45,313 nt of DNA from Cyanobium sp. CACIAM 14 (GTDB taxonomy: Bacteria; Cyanobacteriota; Cyanobacteriia; PCC-6307; Cyanobiaceae): the NCBI GenBank assembly GCA_000708525.1, contig JMRP01000022.1, positions 1-45,313 of the forward strand, given 5' to 3'. Of this stretch, positions 18,233-27,078 are shown piece after piece. The position numbers and the translations under genes are program-made. The notes under the pieces were generated by a model that was given only the letters and a program-made list of their open reading frames with translations, had not been told where the DNA came from and searched no databases. Each line of letters opens with the position of its first letter. Within the stretch, counting starts at the first letter, position 1.

Positions 18233-21186
18233 CCTCCTCCCCCGGGGCCGTCCGCGGCCTGCTCAAGGAATTCACCCCCTTCGACCGGCTCCCCGCCGCC
18301 CGCCTCGAGGCGATCGATCCCCTGCTGGAGCCCCTCCGCTTCCGGATCGGCCAGACCGTCCTGCGGCCGGACGTGCTGCCCGAAGGCCTGCTGCTGCTCT
18401 GCAGCGGCCAACTGCGCAGCCTCGGCCCCAGCCCCAGTGGCCGCGGCCTGCGCACCATCGAGCGCCTCGGTCCGGGGGCCATCGCCGGCTGGGCGGGTCT
18501 GCTGCGCCGCGATCCCTGCGAGCACCTGCGCGCCACCACCGAGGTGGAGGCCCTCCTGCTCCCCGCCGCCGCCTTCCGCGACCTGCTGGACGGCCATCCC
18601 GAATTCGCCGCCTGGTTCGCCAACGAACCCAGCGCCGCCGAACTCCACACCCTGCTGCTCGCCCTTGCTCGAAGGGATCCCGCCGGTGAAGCCCTTCTCG
18701 AGGACTGGCCCCTGTCCCCCGAGCGGGTGCGCCTGCGCAGCCTGCGGCCGGGGGCGCCCCTCGAACTGGGCCTGCCCCCCGGCTTCCGCTGGTACGCCAG
18801 CAGCGGTCTGCCCCTGGCCGAGCCCTGGAGCGACCGCCCCCTTCGCGCCCCCGGCCCCGAGGCCCCCTGGCTGCGCCTGGTGGGGCTGGCCATCCCCCGG
18901 GAGGCCGAAGCACCGATCACCCTCGGCGGCGAGCCCCTCCGCCCCGCCGTGCTGGGCGAGGCGATGGACGCCGACACGGCCTACGCCCCCACCCTCGAGC
19001 CGCCCCCGCGCCGGGCGGGCGACCGCAGCGGCCAGCTCGTTCTCGGCCGCGCCAGCGGCCCCCGGGCGGTGCCCATCGCCCTCTGCCAGGCCCTGGCCGA
19101 CTACTTCGGTCTGCCCCTCAACCGGGATGCCCTCACCGACCAGGTGGACGCGATCCTGCAGCGCCAGGACCGGCTGAACCTGGTCAACATCGGCCAGATC
19201 ATGGACACCCTGGGCCTGCGGGTGGTGCTCACCCGGGTGCCTGCCAGCCGTCTGGGGCGGGTCCCGGCGCCGGCCCTGCTCTTTCAGAACGGTCATTTCG
19301 GCCTGCTCGACGGCGTCGAGCCCGATGGCCGTGCCCGCCTGCTGGAAGCCGAGTTGGGGGCCCTGCTGGTGCCCGCGCAGGAGCTGATCACCCACGAGGG
19401 CGGCCTGGTGGAGCTGCTCCTCTTCGACCGCAAGCCCGACGCCAAGCAACGACGCTTCGACTGGAGCTGGTACTTCCCCTTCCTGCGCCAGCACCGCCGC
19501 GCACTGATCGAGGTGCTGGTGGCCTCGGTGGTGATCAACGCCCTACGTGTCGTCTTCCCGCTGGGCCTGATGGTGCTGATCCAGAGCGTGACGGCCAGCC
19601 GCAACATCGGCGCCCTGGTGAGCATCGCCAGTGTGATGCTGCTCGCCACCCTGGTGGAGAGCATCTTCAAGACCCTGCGCAGCTTCCTGTTCACCGACCT
19701 GGCCAACCGGATCGACCAGGACGCCAAGGCCACCATCCTCGACCAGCTGGTGCGACTGCCCCAGGGTTTCTTCGACGCCCGCCCCGTCGGCCGCATCACC
19801 TTCTATTTCTCCCAGCTCGACCGCCTGCGCGACTTCCTGCTGGGCAAGACCCTGCCGACCCTGGTGGACTTCGGCTTCAGCCTCCTCTACCTGGCCATCC
19901 TCTTCGCCATCAGTCCCCTGCTGACCCTGGTCACCCTGGCCACCCTGCCCCTGATCGCGGTGGTGGCCCTGGTGAGCAACCCCCTGGTACGCAGCCAGAT
20001 CAACCGCAGCATGGCCCAGGCCGTGCATGCCTCCAGCTTCCTCACCGAAGCCATCACCGGCATCCAGACGATCAAGTCCCAGAACGCCGAACTCAAGACC
20101 CGCTGGGAATTCCAGAACCGCTACGCCGCCTACATCGGCGAGGATTTCAAGCTCAAGGTGACCCGTGAATCGGTCGCGAACCTGTCCGGTTTTCTCAGCA
20201 ACCTCAGCCAGCTGCTGGTGGTCGCCGTGGCGATCTGGCTGATCATGCAGGGGCAGCTGAGCCTCGGCGCCCTCTTCGCGTTCCGCATCATCTCCGGCTA
20301 CATCAACCAGCCATTGGTGCAGCTGGTGAGCACCTGGCAGGACTTCCAGTTCAACGGCCAGGCCCTGCGCATGGTGGCCGATGTGGTCGACCGCGACACC
20401 GAACAGACCCAGGAGCAGGCCAGCACCATCCCCCTGCCGCCCCTTCAGGGCCGGGTGCAGTTCGTCGACGTGGCCTTCCGCTTCCGCGACCAGGGCCCCC
20501 TGGTGCTGGAAGGGGTCGATCTGGAGATCCCGGCGGGCTCCTTCGTTGGGCTGGTGGGTGGCTCCGGCAGCGGCAAATCCACCCTCCTCAAGCTCCTGCC
20601 CCGCTTCTATTCCCCCGAACGGGGCAGCGTGCTGATCGATGGCCTCGACATCGCCAAGGTGGAGCTCTATTCCCTGCGCCGCCAGATCGGCGTCGTCCCC
20701 CAGGATTCCCTGCTCTTCGACGGCACCATCCGCGAGAACCTGCTGATGGTGAAGCCCGATGCCACCGCCGCCGAGATGATCCGCGCCGCCCGCATCGCCT
20801 GCGCCCACGACTTCATCATGCAGATGCCCCAGGGCTACAACTCCAGCGTCGGGGAACGGGGGGCCGGCCTCTCCGGCGGCCAGCGCCAGCGCCTCGCCCT
20901 CGCCCGGGCCGTGCTCCAGAACCCGCGCATGCTGATCCTCGACGAGGCCACCAGCGCCCTGGACGCCAACACCGAGCGCCAGGTGTGCATCAACCTGTTC
21001 GAGGCCTTCCGCGGCCGCACCGTCTTCTTCATCACCCATCGCCTCTCCACCGTCCAGCCCGCCGACATGATCGTGCTGATGGACAAGGGCGCCGTGATGG
21101 AGAAGGGCAGCCACCGCCAGCTGATGGAGCTGCGCGGCTGGTACTACGCCCTCTACCGCAGCCAGAACCAGGAGGGTCTCAGCTGA
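18229..21186 (+). CDS. Type I secretion ABC exporter with CNBD-like and C39-like domains
   Basis: A 985-residue HlyB-type exporter. Residues about 12-135 resemble a Crp-type cyclic-nucleotide-binding domain (EFTPFDRLPAARLEAI ... SGQLRSLGPSPSGRGL). Residues about 270-390 resemble peptidase C39: NGHFGLLDGVEPDG keeps the His region, but where the catalytic Cys should be the protein reads AVPIALCQALADYFG, so the domain is probably a non-cleaving C39-like domain. Residues about 405-700 hold the six-helix ABC membrane domain. The ATPase follows: Walker A GGSGSGKST (about 777), LSGGQRQRLALARA (about 881), Walker B MLILDEATSALD (about 900), H-loop ITHRLST (about 934). It would export unfolded protein with a C-terminal signal in one step, with the HlyD partner encoded next and an outer membrane TolC-type pore encoded elsewhere. 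The ATG at 18229 overlaps the foldase stop. Confidence 0.92.
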   Translation: MTSSPGAVRGLLKEFTPFDRLPAARLEAIDPLLEPLRFRIGQTVLRPDVLPEGLLLLCSGQLRSLGPSPSGRGLRTIERLGPGAIAGWAGLLRRDPCEHLRATTEVEALLLPAAAFRDLLDGHPEFAAWFANEPSAAELHTLLLALARRDPAGEALLEDWPLSPERVRLRSLRPGAPLELGLPPGFRWYASSGLPLAEPWSDRPLRAPGPEAPWLRLVGLAIPREAEAPITLGGEPLRPAVLGEAMDADTAYAPTLEPPPRRAGDRSGQLVLGRASGPRAVPIALCQALADYFGLPLNRDALTDQVDAILQRQDRLNLVNIGQIMDTLGLRVVLTRVPASRLGRVPAPALLFQNGHFGLLDGVEPDGRARLLEAELGALLVPAQELITHEGGLVELLLFDRKPDAKQRRFDWSWYFPFLRQHRRALIEVLVASVVINALRVVFPLGLMVLIQSVTASRNIGALVSIASVMLLATLVESIFKTLRSFLFTDLANRIDQDAKATILDQLVRLPQGFFDARPVGRITFYFSQLDRLRDFLLGKTLPTLVDFGFSLLYLAILFAISPLLTLVTLATLPLIAVVALVSNPLVRSQINRSMAQAVHASSFLTEAITGIQTIKSQNAELKTRWEFQNRYAAYIGEDFKLKVTRESVANLSGFLSNLSQLLVVAVAIWLIMQGQLSLGALFAFRIISGYINQPLVQLVSTWQDFQFNGQALRMVADVVDRDTEQTQEQASTIPLPPLQGRVQFVDVAFRFRDQGPLVLEGVDLEIPAGSFVGLVGGSGSGKSTLLKLLPRFYSPERGSVLIDGLDIAKVELYSLRRQIGVVPQDSLLFDGTIRENLLMVKPDATAAEMIRAARIACAHDFIMQMPQGYNSSVGERGAGLSGGQRQRLALARAVLQNPRMLILDEATSALDANTERQVCINLFEAFRGRTVFFITHRLSTVQPADMIVLMDKGAVMEKGSHRQLMELRGWYYALYRSQNQEGLS

Positions 21187-22745
21187 TGGCCACCCCACCC
21201 CGCTCCAGCGATCCCGGCTCCCGTCTGGTGACGCTGTTCGAGGACTGCGTCGACTGGCTGCGCTCCCCCCGCAGCCGCCGCCGGCCGCCCCTGCCCGTGC
21301 GTGTCGATCTGGTGGGCAACGGAGTCCGCCCGGCCCCCTCCCAGGCGACCCCCACCCCCGCCACCACCCCCGCCGGCGGCGACACCGCCGGCGACAGTGT
21401 CGCCACGGCGCCGCCGGGAGCGCCCGCCTCCCCCTCCCACCCCTTCGGCGGGGGCCCCGCCGGCAGCGGCTCCGAGGCTCCGCGGGAATGGTCCTTCGGC
21501 CAGACGGTGGTGCTGCGCAAGAGCCGCCGCAGCTCCAGCCTGCTGCTCTGGGCCGGCGTGGGCGGCGTGGCCGCCCTCGGCCTCTGGAGCGTCACCGCAC
21601 CGATCGCCGAGACCATCGCCGTGCCGGGCAAGCTCGAACCCACCAGCACCGTCAAGGCCGTGGATTCCCCGGTCCCCGGCGTGGTGGAGGAGGTGCTGGT
21701 CAAGGAGGGCCAGGCCGTGAAGAAGGGCCAGCCCCTGATCCGCTTCGACCTGCGTGACCCCCGCAGCAAGCTGGCCGCTGCCGAAAGCAACCGCCAGCGG
21801 CTGCTGAACGAGAACAGGATCGCCCGTGCCACCCTCGGCGAGGAGGCGGCCACCGCGGGCCTCACCGCCAACCAGCGCAACCAGCTCCGGGATCGCGCCC
21901 GTGAGCTCAACAGCCGCCTGGAGGCCGCCCGGGAGGAACTGGCCAAGAGCACCGCCCGGCTGGCCGGCTACCGGGATTCCCTGCGGATCTACACCGACAT
22001 CGAAAAGCGTTACGCCTCCCTCGTGCGCGACGGCGCCGTGAGCGAGGTGCAGCTTCTCGAGGCCCGCAACAAGATGCAGGACCTGCGCACCAGCGTGGCA
22101 GAGGAGGAGCGCGAGATCGCCCGGCTCCGGTCCCAGCTGGTCAACACCGGCTCCGGCACCGACGTGGAACTGCGCACCACCATCGAGACCAACCTGCGGC
22201 AGATCAGCGATCTCGAGGCCCAGATCCACCAGGCCCGTCTCCAGATCCAGTACGGGGTGCTCACCGCCCCCAGCGACGGCGTGGTCTTCGACATCGTGCC
22301 CAGCGCCGGCAGCGTGGTGGGGGCCAAGGAAGCCACACCCCTGCTGAAGGTGGTGCCCCAGGAATCCCTGCGGGCCAAGGTCTACCTGCCGAACAAGGCC
22401 ATCGGCTTCGTGCAGGTGGGGCAGTCCGCCGACATCTCCCTCGAGACCTTCCCCGCCACCGACTTCGGCTACGTGCCGGCGACGGTGGAACGCATCGGCT
22501 CCGATGCCCTCACCCCCGAGGAGCAGACCAAGGCGCTCGGCACCCAGGCCGAGGGGCTCCACTTCCCGGTCATCCTCCGGCTCGGCCGGCAGAGCCTGGC
22601 CCTGCCGGGCCACAGCAGCGTGCCGCTCCAGGCGGGCATGGCCCTCACCGCCGACATCAAGCTGCGCGAGCGGCGCGTGATCAGCCTGCTCACCGGGCTG
22701 TTCGAGGATCAGCGCCGCAACCTCCAGCGCCTGCGGGCCCACTGA
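21186..22745 (+). CDS. HlyD-family membrane fusion protein
   Basis: A 519-residue periplasmic adaptor. Residues 1-110 are a long Pro/Gly/Ala-rich cytoplasmic tail, unusually long for HlyD. One membrane helix follows (about 118-136, LLLWAGVGGVAALGLW). Then comes a lipoyl/barrel-sandwich half (VVEEVLVKEGQAVKKGQPLI), a long coiled coil (about 195-325), the second half (YGVLTAPSDGVVFDIVPSAG) and a beta-barrel domain (residues about 390-505). The ATG sits on the exporter's TGA (one-base overlap). It should connect the ABC exporter to a TolC-like outer membrane channel that is not encoded in this window. Confidence 0.92.
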   Translation: MATPPRSSDPGSRLVTLFEDCVDWLRSPRSRRRPPLPVRVDLVGNGVRPAPSQATPTPATTPAGGDTAGDSVATAPPGAPASPSHPFGGGPAGSGSEAPREWSFGQTVVLRKSRRSSSLLLWAGVGGVAALGLWSVTAPIAETIAVPGKLEPTSTVKAVDSPVPGVVEEVLVKEGQAVKKGQPLIRFDLRDPRSKLAAAESNRQRLLNENRIARATLGEEAATAGLTANQRNQLRDRARELNSRLEAAREELAKSTARLAGYRDSLRIYTDIEKRYASLVRDGAVSEVQLLEARNKMQDLRTSVAEEEREIARLRSQLVNTGSGTDVELRTTIETNLRQISDLEAQIHQARLQIQYGVLTAPSDGVVFDIVPSAGSVVGAKEATPLLKVVPQESLRAKVYLPNKAIGFVQVGQSADISLETFPATDFGYVPATVERIGSDALTPEEQTKALGTQAEGLHFPVILRLGRQSLALPGHSSVPLQAGMALTADIKLRERRVISLLTGLFEDQRRNLQRLRAH

Positions 22746-22747
22746 GC

Positions 22748-23017
22748 GTGGGTCCCTCCGGCGACTGGTGGCGCTTCGTGCCGGCCGAGCAGCTCCGCCG
22801 CCGGCGCTTCAAGGCCTGGCGGCTGCGCTGGAAGGAACGCCTGCGCCGCCGGGGCGTCGCCATCGCCCTGGCCTTTCTCTGCTACGGCCTGGTCGTGATC
22901 GCTCTGCTGCTCCACCTGCCGCCGCTGGTGGGCCTGCTGGCCCTGGCCCCGATGGTGCTCCTGCCCCTGCTCGGCTACCTCACCTACTGGCTCCTCTGGA
23001 AGGAATTCCACGAATGA
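22748..23017 (+). CDS. Small two-helix membrane protein of the secretion operon
   Basis: An 89-residue protein starting with GTG two bases after the HlyD stop. The front is strongly basic (RRRRFKAWRLRWKERLRRR, residues 17-35), then two hydrophobic helices (about 37-57 and 60-82) separated by a Pro-containing turn, and the end KEFHE. By the positive-inside rule the basic front faces the cytoplasm and both ends are cytoplasmic. I do not know the family. Its position as last gene of the operon suggests an accessory role in exporter assembly or cargo handling. It is convergent with the next gene, 51 bases away. Confidence 0.7.
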   Translation: MGPSGDWWRFVPAEQLRRRRFKAWRLRWKERLRRRGVAIALAFLCYGLVVIALLLHLPPLVGLLALAPMVLLPLLGYLTYWLLWKEFHE

Positions 23018-23068
23018 GCCGCGGGCAGATCCCGGCGGCGGCTGTCCCGGCGGGGCGGGGCCCGGATC

Positions 23069-24208
23069 TCAGCTCTTCACGTAGAGGCTCGGGAGGGCCC
23101 CAAGCAGCCACTGGGGCATGAACTGCTCGCCACCGGCGAAGCCGATCTTGCCGGGGGGGAAGAAGGGGAGCACCGCCAGCACCACCTGGGTGGCCTTCGG
23201 CCGGGTCATGTTGCGCACGTAGCGGGCCAGCTCGGCACGCAGCTGCCGGTCCTCCTCCGCCAGCGGTGTGCCCGCGTAGCCGCTGCGCAGCAACTTGCGG
23301 TACAGGTCGCCGAAGGCGCTGCCGAACAGGGGCTGAAGCTGCTCATCGGGGGTGTCCAGCCAGATCTGGCCCATCTGGCGGCGGAAGCCGGCCAGCTCCT
23401 GCAGGATGGCGTCGTCGTCGGGATCGATCTCGAACAGGTTGAGCATCCCGTTCAGGCGGGTGAGGAACTCCTCGCTGGTGGTGAGTTGCAGGGCCTGCGG
23501 ACCGGTGTGCGCCGAAAGCCTCGGCAGCGGCGGCACGTCCGGCTCCTCCGCGGTGGGGCCCGCCACCCCCTGCGACGCCGTGATCCGCTCGGAGCGATGC
23601 CCGGCCGGCGCCAGGGCCTTGCGATTCAGGGGGCTGGGCTGACGCAGTCTGGGCAGGATCTCCGGTTCGAACAGACTGGCGTAGTCCTCCAGCAACCAGG
23701 CGGGGACGTTCTGCTCGCAGTCGCGCACCGTCATCTTGCCGCGCCGGAAGTAGGGCATCACCGCCAGCAGGATGTTGGCCATTTCAGGCCTCTGGAATCC
23801 GCTGAACAATCGCTGAGAGAGATAGTCCCTCCAGGCCTCCTCATCCCGCAGCAATGGCTGGGCCGCCAGGTCGGTGCTGATCATCTGGCGGTAACAGTTG
23901 CCGATCGTCGAGCCGTAGAGAAGCTCCAGGGCATCGATCGGTGCGCTGAGCCAGAACTGCGACAGACACTGGCGTGCCAGGCGGGCCTCCGCCAGCCGGG
24001 TGGGAGTCGCTTCATGGGCGAAATCCATGAAGATCGTGGCCAGCCGCGCCGCCGACCAGGGCATGACCTGGGGGTGGCGGGACATCTCCAGCGGCGCAGC
24101 GCCAGGCTCACTCACCAGAGTGTCAACCCACGCACCCTCCTTCTCCACCTTTCTCTCACCCCAGCTCACCGTGTCCCGGCGTCCGAACAGACGGCTCAAG
24201 ATCGACAT
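23069..24208 (-). CDS. Internally duplicated protein of unknown function
   Basis: A 379-residue soluble protein with two copies of a roughly 125-residue unit (about 55-181 and 250-376), joined by a polar linker. The best match pairs are FWLSAPIDALELLYGSTIGN with IWLDTPDEQLQPLFGSAFGD, and LLAVMPYFRRGKMTVRDCEQ with VLAVLPFFPPGKIGFAGGEQ, each followed by a P(A/Q)WLL motif. The two Cys residues are not conserved between copies. I do not recognise the domain, see no catalytic motif, signal peptide or membrane helix, and would not assign a function. It is divergent from the GT4 gene (44 bases apart) and convergent with the secretion operon. The ATG at 24208 was chosen because the upstream in-frame part is unrelated, Arg/Pro-rich sequence. 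Confidence 0.75.
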   Translation of the reverse strand: MSILSRLFGRRDTVSWGERKVEKEGAWVDTLVSEPGAAPLEMSRHPQVMPWSAARLATIFMDFAHEATPTRLAEARLARQCLSQFWLSAPIDALELLYGSTIGNCYRQMISTDLAAQPLLRDEEAWRDYLSQRLFSGFQRPEMANILLAVMPYFRRGKMTVRDCEQNVPAWLLEDYASLFEPEILPRLRQPSPLNRKALAPAGHRSERITASQGVAGPTAEEPDVPPLPRLSAHTGPQALQLTTSEEFLTRLNGMLNLFEIDPDDDAILQELAGFRRQMGQIWLDTPDEQLQPLFGSAFGDLYRKLLRSGYAGTPLAEEDRQLRAELARYVRNMTRPKATQVVLAVLPFFPPGKIGFAGGEQFMPQWLLGALPSLYVKS

Positions 24209-24252
24209 CACCCAGGTCGAGATAGGCAGCGGGATTGTAATAGCGTTCCCCG

Positions 24253-25491
24253 ATGGAACTGTTGCTGATCCATCAGAATCATCCCGGCCAGTTTCGTGAT
24301 CTGACTCCAGCCCTCGAACGCCGCGGCCATCGCGTGATCGGTCTGGGAGCCACCCCCCGGGGTCCGGCGGGCGCCGCCGCTGGTACCGGCGGCTGCCCCC
24401 GCCTGCATTACGACTGGCGGCCGCCCGACCTGCCGCAGGATCTGGCCGATCCACTGCTGGAAGCCAACCTGCGCCGGGCCACCCGCGTCCAGGAGCGCTG
24501 TCTGGAGTTGCGCACCCAGGGCTACGTTCCCGATGCCGTGGTCGGCCACAGCGGCTGGGGGGAACTCCTCCACCTCCGGGACATCTGGCCGGAGGCGGTG
24601 CTGATCGCCTACCCGGAGCTCTATGCCTCCCCGCGGCTGCTGGGCTACGGCTTCGATGCCGACCTGGGGGAGCCCACCCCCGCCCAGCGGGCCCAGTGGC
24701 GGCGCGGCAACCTGATGGGGCTGGCGGCGATCGCCGAGGCCGACGCCTGTGTGGTGCCCACCCTCTTCGCCCGGGACACCTTCCCCGCCCACCTGCGCGG
24801 CCGGTTCCACGTGCTGCACGAAGGCATCTCCCTGCCGACGGCAACCGACCACGGTGGTGCCGGCAGCGTGCGGCTGCCGGATGGGCCCACCCTGCGCAAG
24901 GGCGATCCGGTGATCACCTTCGCCAGCCGCAACCTGGAGCCCCTGCGCGGCTTCCGCAGCTTCCTGCGCGCCCTGCCCACCGTGCTCGCCTCCCGTCCCG
25001 AGGCCCGGGCGGTGATCGTGGGGGGCACCGGCAGCGGCTACGGCGCGCCCTCCCCTCACCCCGAGGGCCACAAGGGCGAACTGCTGGCCCTGCTCGGCCA
25101 TCGCCTGCCCCGCGAACGGCTCCATTTCCTGCCGACCCTGCCGCACCGGGAACTGCTGGCCCTGTTCCGCATCAGCGCGGCCCACGTGTACCTCTCCTAT
25201 CCCTACGCCCTCTCCTGGAGCGTGCTGGAGGCCATGGCCTGCGGCGCCCTGGTGGTGGGCTCCGACAACCCCCCGGTCAGCGAACTGATCCAGCACGGCC
25301 GCAACGGGCTGCTGGTGCCGTTCAACGACGCCGGCCGCCTGGCCGACAGCCTGCTCGGCGTCCTGGACGACCCCGGCAGGTTCGCGGCGATGGCCGAGGC
25401 CGGCCAGGCCACCGTGGCGAGCCGCTACGAGGTGAACCGCGCCGCCGAGGCCTTCGAGGCCCTGATCCGCAGCCTGCGGCTGCTGCGCTGA
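24253..25491 (+). CDS. GT4-family glycosyltransferase
   Basis: A 412-residue GT-B enzyme. The N-terminal half starts MELLLIHQNHPGQFRDLTPA, a typical GT4 opening. The C-terminal half carries VITFASRNLEPLRGFRSFLR, AVIVGGTGSGYGAP, RLHFLPTLPHRELLALFRIS and LSYPYALSWSVLEAMACGAL, ending with the EX7E-like region and GRNGLLVPFNDAGRLADSL. It transfers a sugar from a nucleotide-sugar donor with retention, in the cytoplasm; neither donor nor acceptor can be read from the sequence. The gene is divergent from the duplicated-domain gene across a 44-base spacer that must contain both promoters. It is convergent with the TPR-GT9 gene, 19 bases away. Confidence 0.85.
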   Translation: MELLLIHQNHPGQFRDLTPALERRGHRVIGLGATPRGPAGAAAGTGGCPRLHYDWRPPDLPQDLADPLLEANLRRATRVQERCLELRTQGYVPDAVVGHSGWGELLHLRDIWPEAVLIAYPELYASPRLLGYGFDADLGEPTPAQRAQWRRGNLMGLAAIAEADACVVPTLFARDTFPAHLRGRFHVLHEGISLPTATDHGGAGSVRLPDGPTLRKGDPVITFASRNLEPLRGFRSFLRALPTVLASRPEARAVIVGGTGSGYGAPSPHPEGHKGELLALLGHRLPRERLHFLPTLPHRELLALFRISAAHVYLSYPYALSWSVLEAMACGALVVGSDNPPVSELIQHGRNGLLVPFNDAGRLADSLLGVLDDPGRFAAMAEAGQATVASRYEVNRAAEAFEALIRSLRLLR

Positions 25492-25510
25492 CGCTCACCC
25501 CGCGCCGCCC

Positions 25511-26854
25511 TCAGGCACTGGGCAGAGGCTGGCTGTCCGGCCGCCATCGCTCCAGGGCCCGCAGCACGGTCTCCACCACCACCATCCAGTCCCGTTCGAG
25601 CCCCTGGCGGAACAGCCGCAAGCTGGGGTACCAGGGGCTGTCCTGGCGCTCACGCAGCCAGCGGGGATCGGCGCTGAAGGGCAACAGCACCCAGGCGGGA
25701 TGGCCCATCGCCCCGGCCAGGTGGGCCATGGCCGTATCCACCGTGATCACCAGATCGGTGCCGGCGACCACCCGGGCGGTGGCCAGGAAATCCCCCTCGG
25801 GATCGATCGCCCCGCCGAACAGCTGTAGCACGGGATCGGCCATCCGCCGGTCCTCCCCCTGCTGGAGCAGCACCGGCTCGCAGCCCCGGGCCACCAGCCC
25901 CTCCACCAGCCGCAGCAGGGCACGCTCGGGCAGGGTGCGCTTGCGGTATTCCCGCCGGGTGAAGCCATCGGCCAGCTTGCGGCCGCTTGCCCAGGTGAGG
26001 CCGATCCGCGGCGGCCGGTTCCAGCGCGCGTCGGTGGGACCCGCCGCCAGTTCCCGCAGGTAGGCGCCCCGGCCATCCGGCCCCGGGGAATGGGGACAGG
26101 GGGCACCTCCCAGGGCCGCCGGCAGGGAGAGGAGGCTCACCACCACGCCGCCGTCGCCGGGGTTGACGCGTTCCTCGCCTTCGTCATCGGCTCTGGTCTC
26201 CACCCGGGGAGGATGGGGCAGCCAGGCCAGCCCCTCCCGCAGCAGGGCCACGAGACACGGTTCCACCTCCATCACCACGGACTGGCCCCGGCGCGCAGCC
26301 TGCTCCTGCAGGGGCGGGATCCAGCGCAGGAACTGCAGGCCATCGCCCAGACCCTGCTCGGTGCGCACCCTCAGCTGCGGCGCCCCGGCCACGGCCGCGG
26401 CCACGCCTCCCTCCGGAGCGGGTTCCCGGCCGGGCAACTCGAAACGGCGTTCGGCCAGGGCGAAGGCCTCGTCGTAGGCCTCCAGCCCGATCAGCACGGA
26501 GGCGTGGTTGCAGGACACTTCGGGGCCATCCCCCAGCCCGCGGCTGGTGCGAAAGGCACGATCGGCCGCCTCGAACCGGTTCAGATCCCGGAGGCAGTTG
26601 CCCATGCCCATGAAGGGGGCGGGGCTGTCCGGCAGCAGCAGCGACACCCGCCGGTAGAGCGCCAGGGCCTCCTCGGGCTGATCCGAGAGCCAGAAGGCGT
26701 TGGCGGCCCGCAGGATCAGGGGGGCATCGCCGGCCTGGCGGCCGATCAGCTCCTGATAGATGCAGGCGGCCTCGCACCACTCATGGAGGTGTTCCGCCAC
26801 CCGGGCCTCCTTAAGGGCCTGCTCGATGTCGGGATCGCTGGGAAGTGCTGGCAT
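25511..26854 (-). CDS. TPR protein with GT9-like glycosyltransferase domain
   Basis: A 447-residue protein. Residues about 5-155 form TPR-like helical pairs (ALALYRRVSLLLPDSPAPFM, GNCLRDLNRFEAADRAF). Residues about 180-440 resemble the heptosyltransferase-type GT9 fold found fused to TPRs in bacteria: VRTEQGLGDGLQFLRWIP (donor-side glycine loop), PPRIGLTWASGRK and TDLVITVDTAMAHLAGAMGH followed by PAWVLLPFSADPRWL. A role in glycosylating proteins or polysaccharides is likely, but these domains are often of unproven activity. The ATG at 26854 is preferred over an upstream start at 26893, whose extra residues are Cys/Arg-rich and not family-like. Confidence 0.8.
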   Translation of the reverse strand: MPALPSDPDIEQALKEARVAEHLHEWCEAACIYQELIGRQAGDAPLILRAANAFWLSDQPEEALALYRRVSLLLPDSPAPFMGMGNCLRDLNRFEAADRAFRTSRGLGDGPEVSCNHASVLIGLEAYDEAFALAERRFELPGREPAPEGGVAAAVAGAPQLRVRTEQGLGDGLQFLRWIPPLQEQAARRGQSVVMEVEPCLVALLREGLAWLPHPPRVETRADDEGEERVNPGDGGVVVSLLSLPAALGGAPCPHSPGPDGRGAYLRELAAGPTDARWNRPPRIGLTWASGRKLADGFTRREYRKRTLPERALLRLVEGLVARGCEPVLLQQGEDRRMADPVLQLFGGAIDPEGDFLATARVVAGTDLVITVDTAMAHLAGAMGHPAWVLLPFSADPRWLRERQDSPWYPSLRLFRQGLERDWMVVVETVLRALERWRPDSQPLPSA

Positions 26855-27078
26855 GGCAGGAATCCTGAAGCAACACGAACCCCGCGGCAACAATTTCCAC
26901 CATGAAGACCCGCATGCAGATGCGGTGACAACATCAAAGTCCCAGCAAAGAGAATGTTAAGTTTTTGCCTACCGGCGATGAGATGTTAGAGAAACCTTCG
27001 GGAAAATGCCTTCTCAGGTGCACACAAACCGTTTTTCCTCCATATGCTCAGTCCAGCCAATGATCGGCATCTTTTCGA
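26855..27078. promoter_or_regulatory. AT-rich divergent promoter region
   Basis: 224 bases separate the minus-strand TPR-GT9 gene from the plus-strand beta-roll gene. The part from about 26930 to 27075 is markedly AT-rich for this region, with T runs at 26962-26966 and 27033-27037. Promoters for both genes must lie here, but I cannot assign -35/-10 boxes with confidence. No clear Shine-Dalgarno precedes the ATG at 27079. Confidence 0.4.

Noticed and set aside
17514-18977. 487-codon minus-strand frame across foldase and exporter genes
   Set aside because: Arg/Ser/Pro-rich shadow of the coupled plus-strand genes.
19543-21198. Long minus-strand open frame opposite the ABC exporter
   Set aside because: Low-information Gly/His/Leu-rich product caused by GC-rich third positions; the plus-strand frame has complete ABC motifs.
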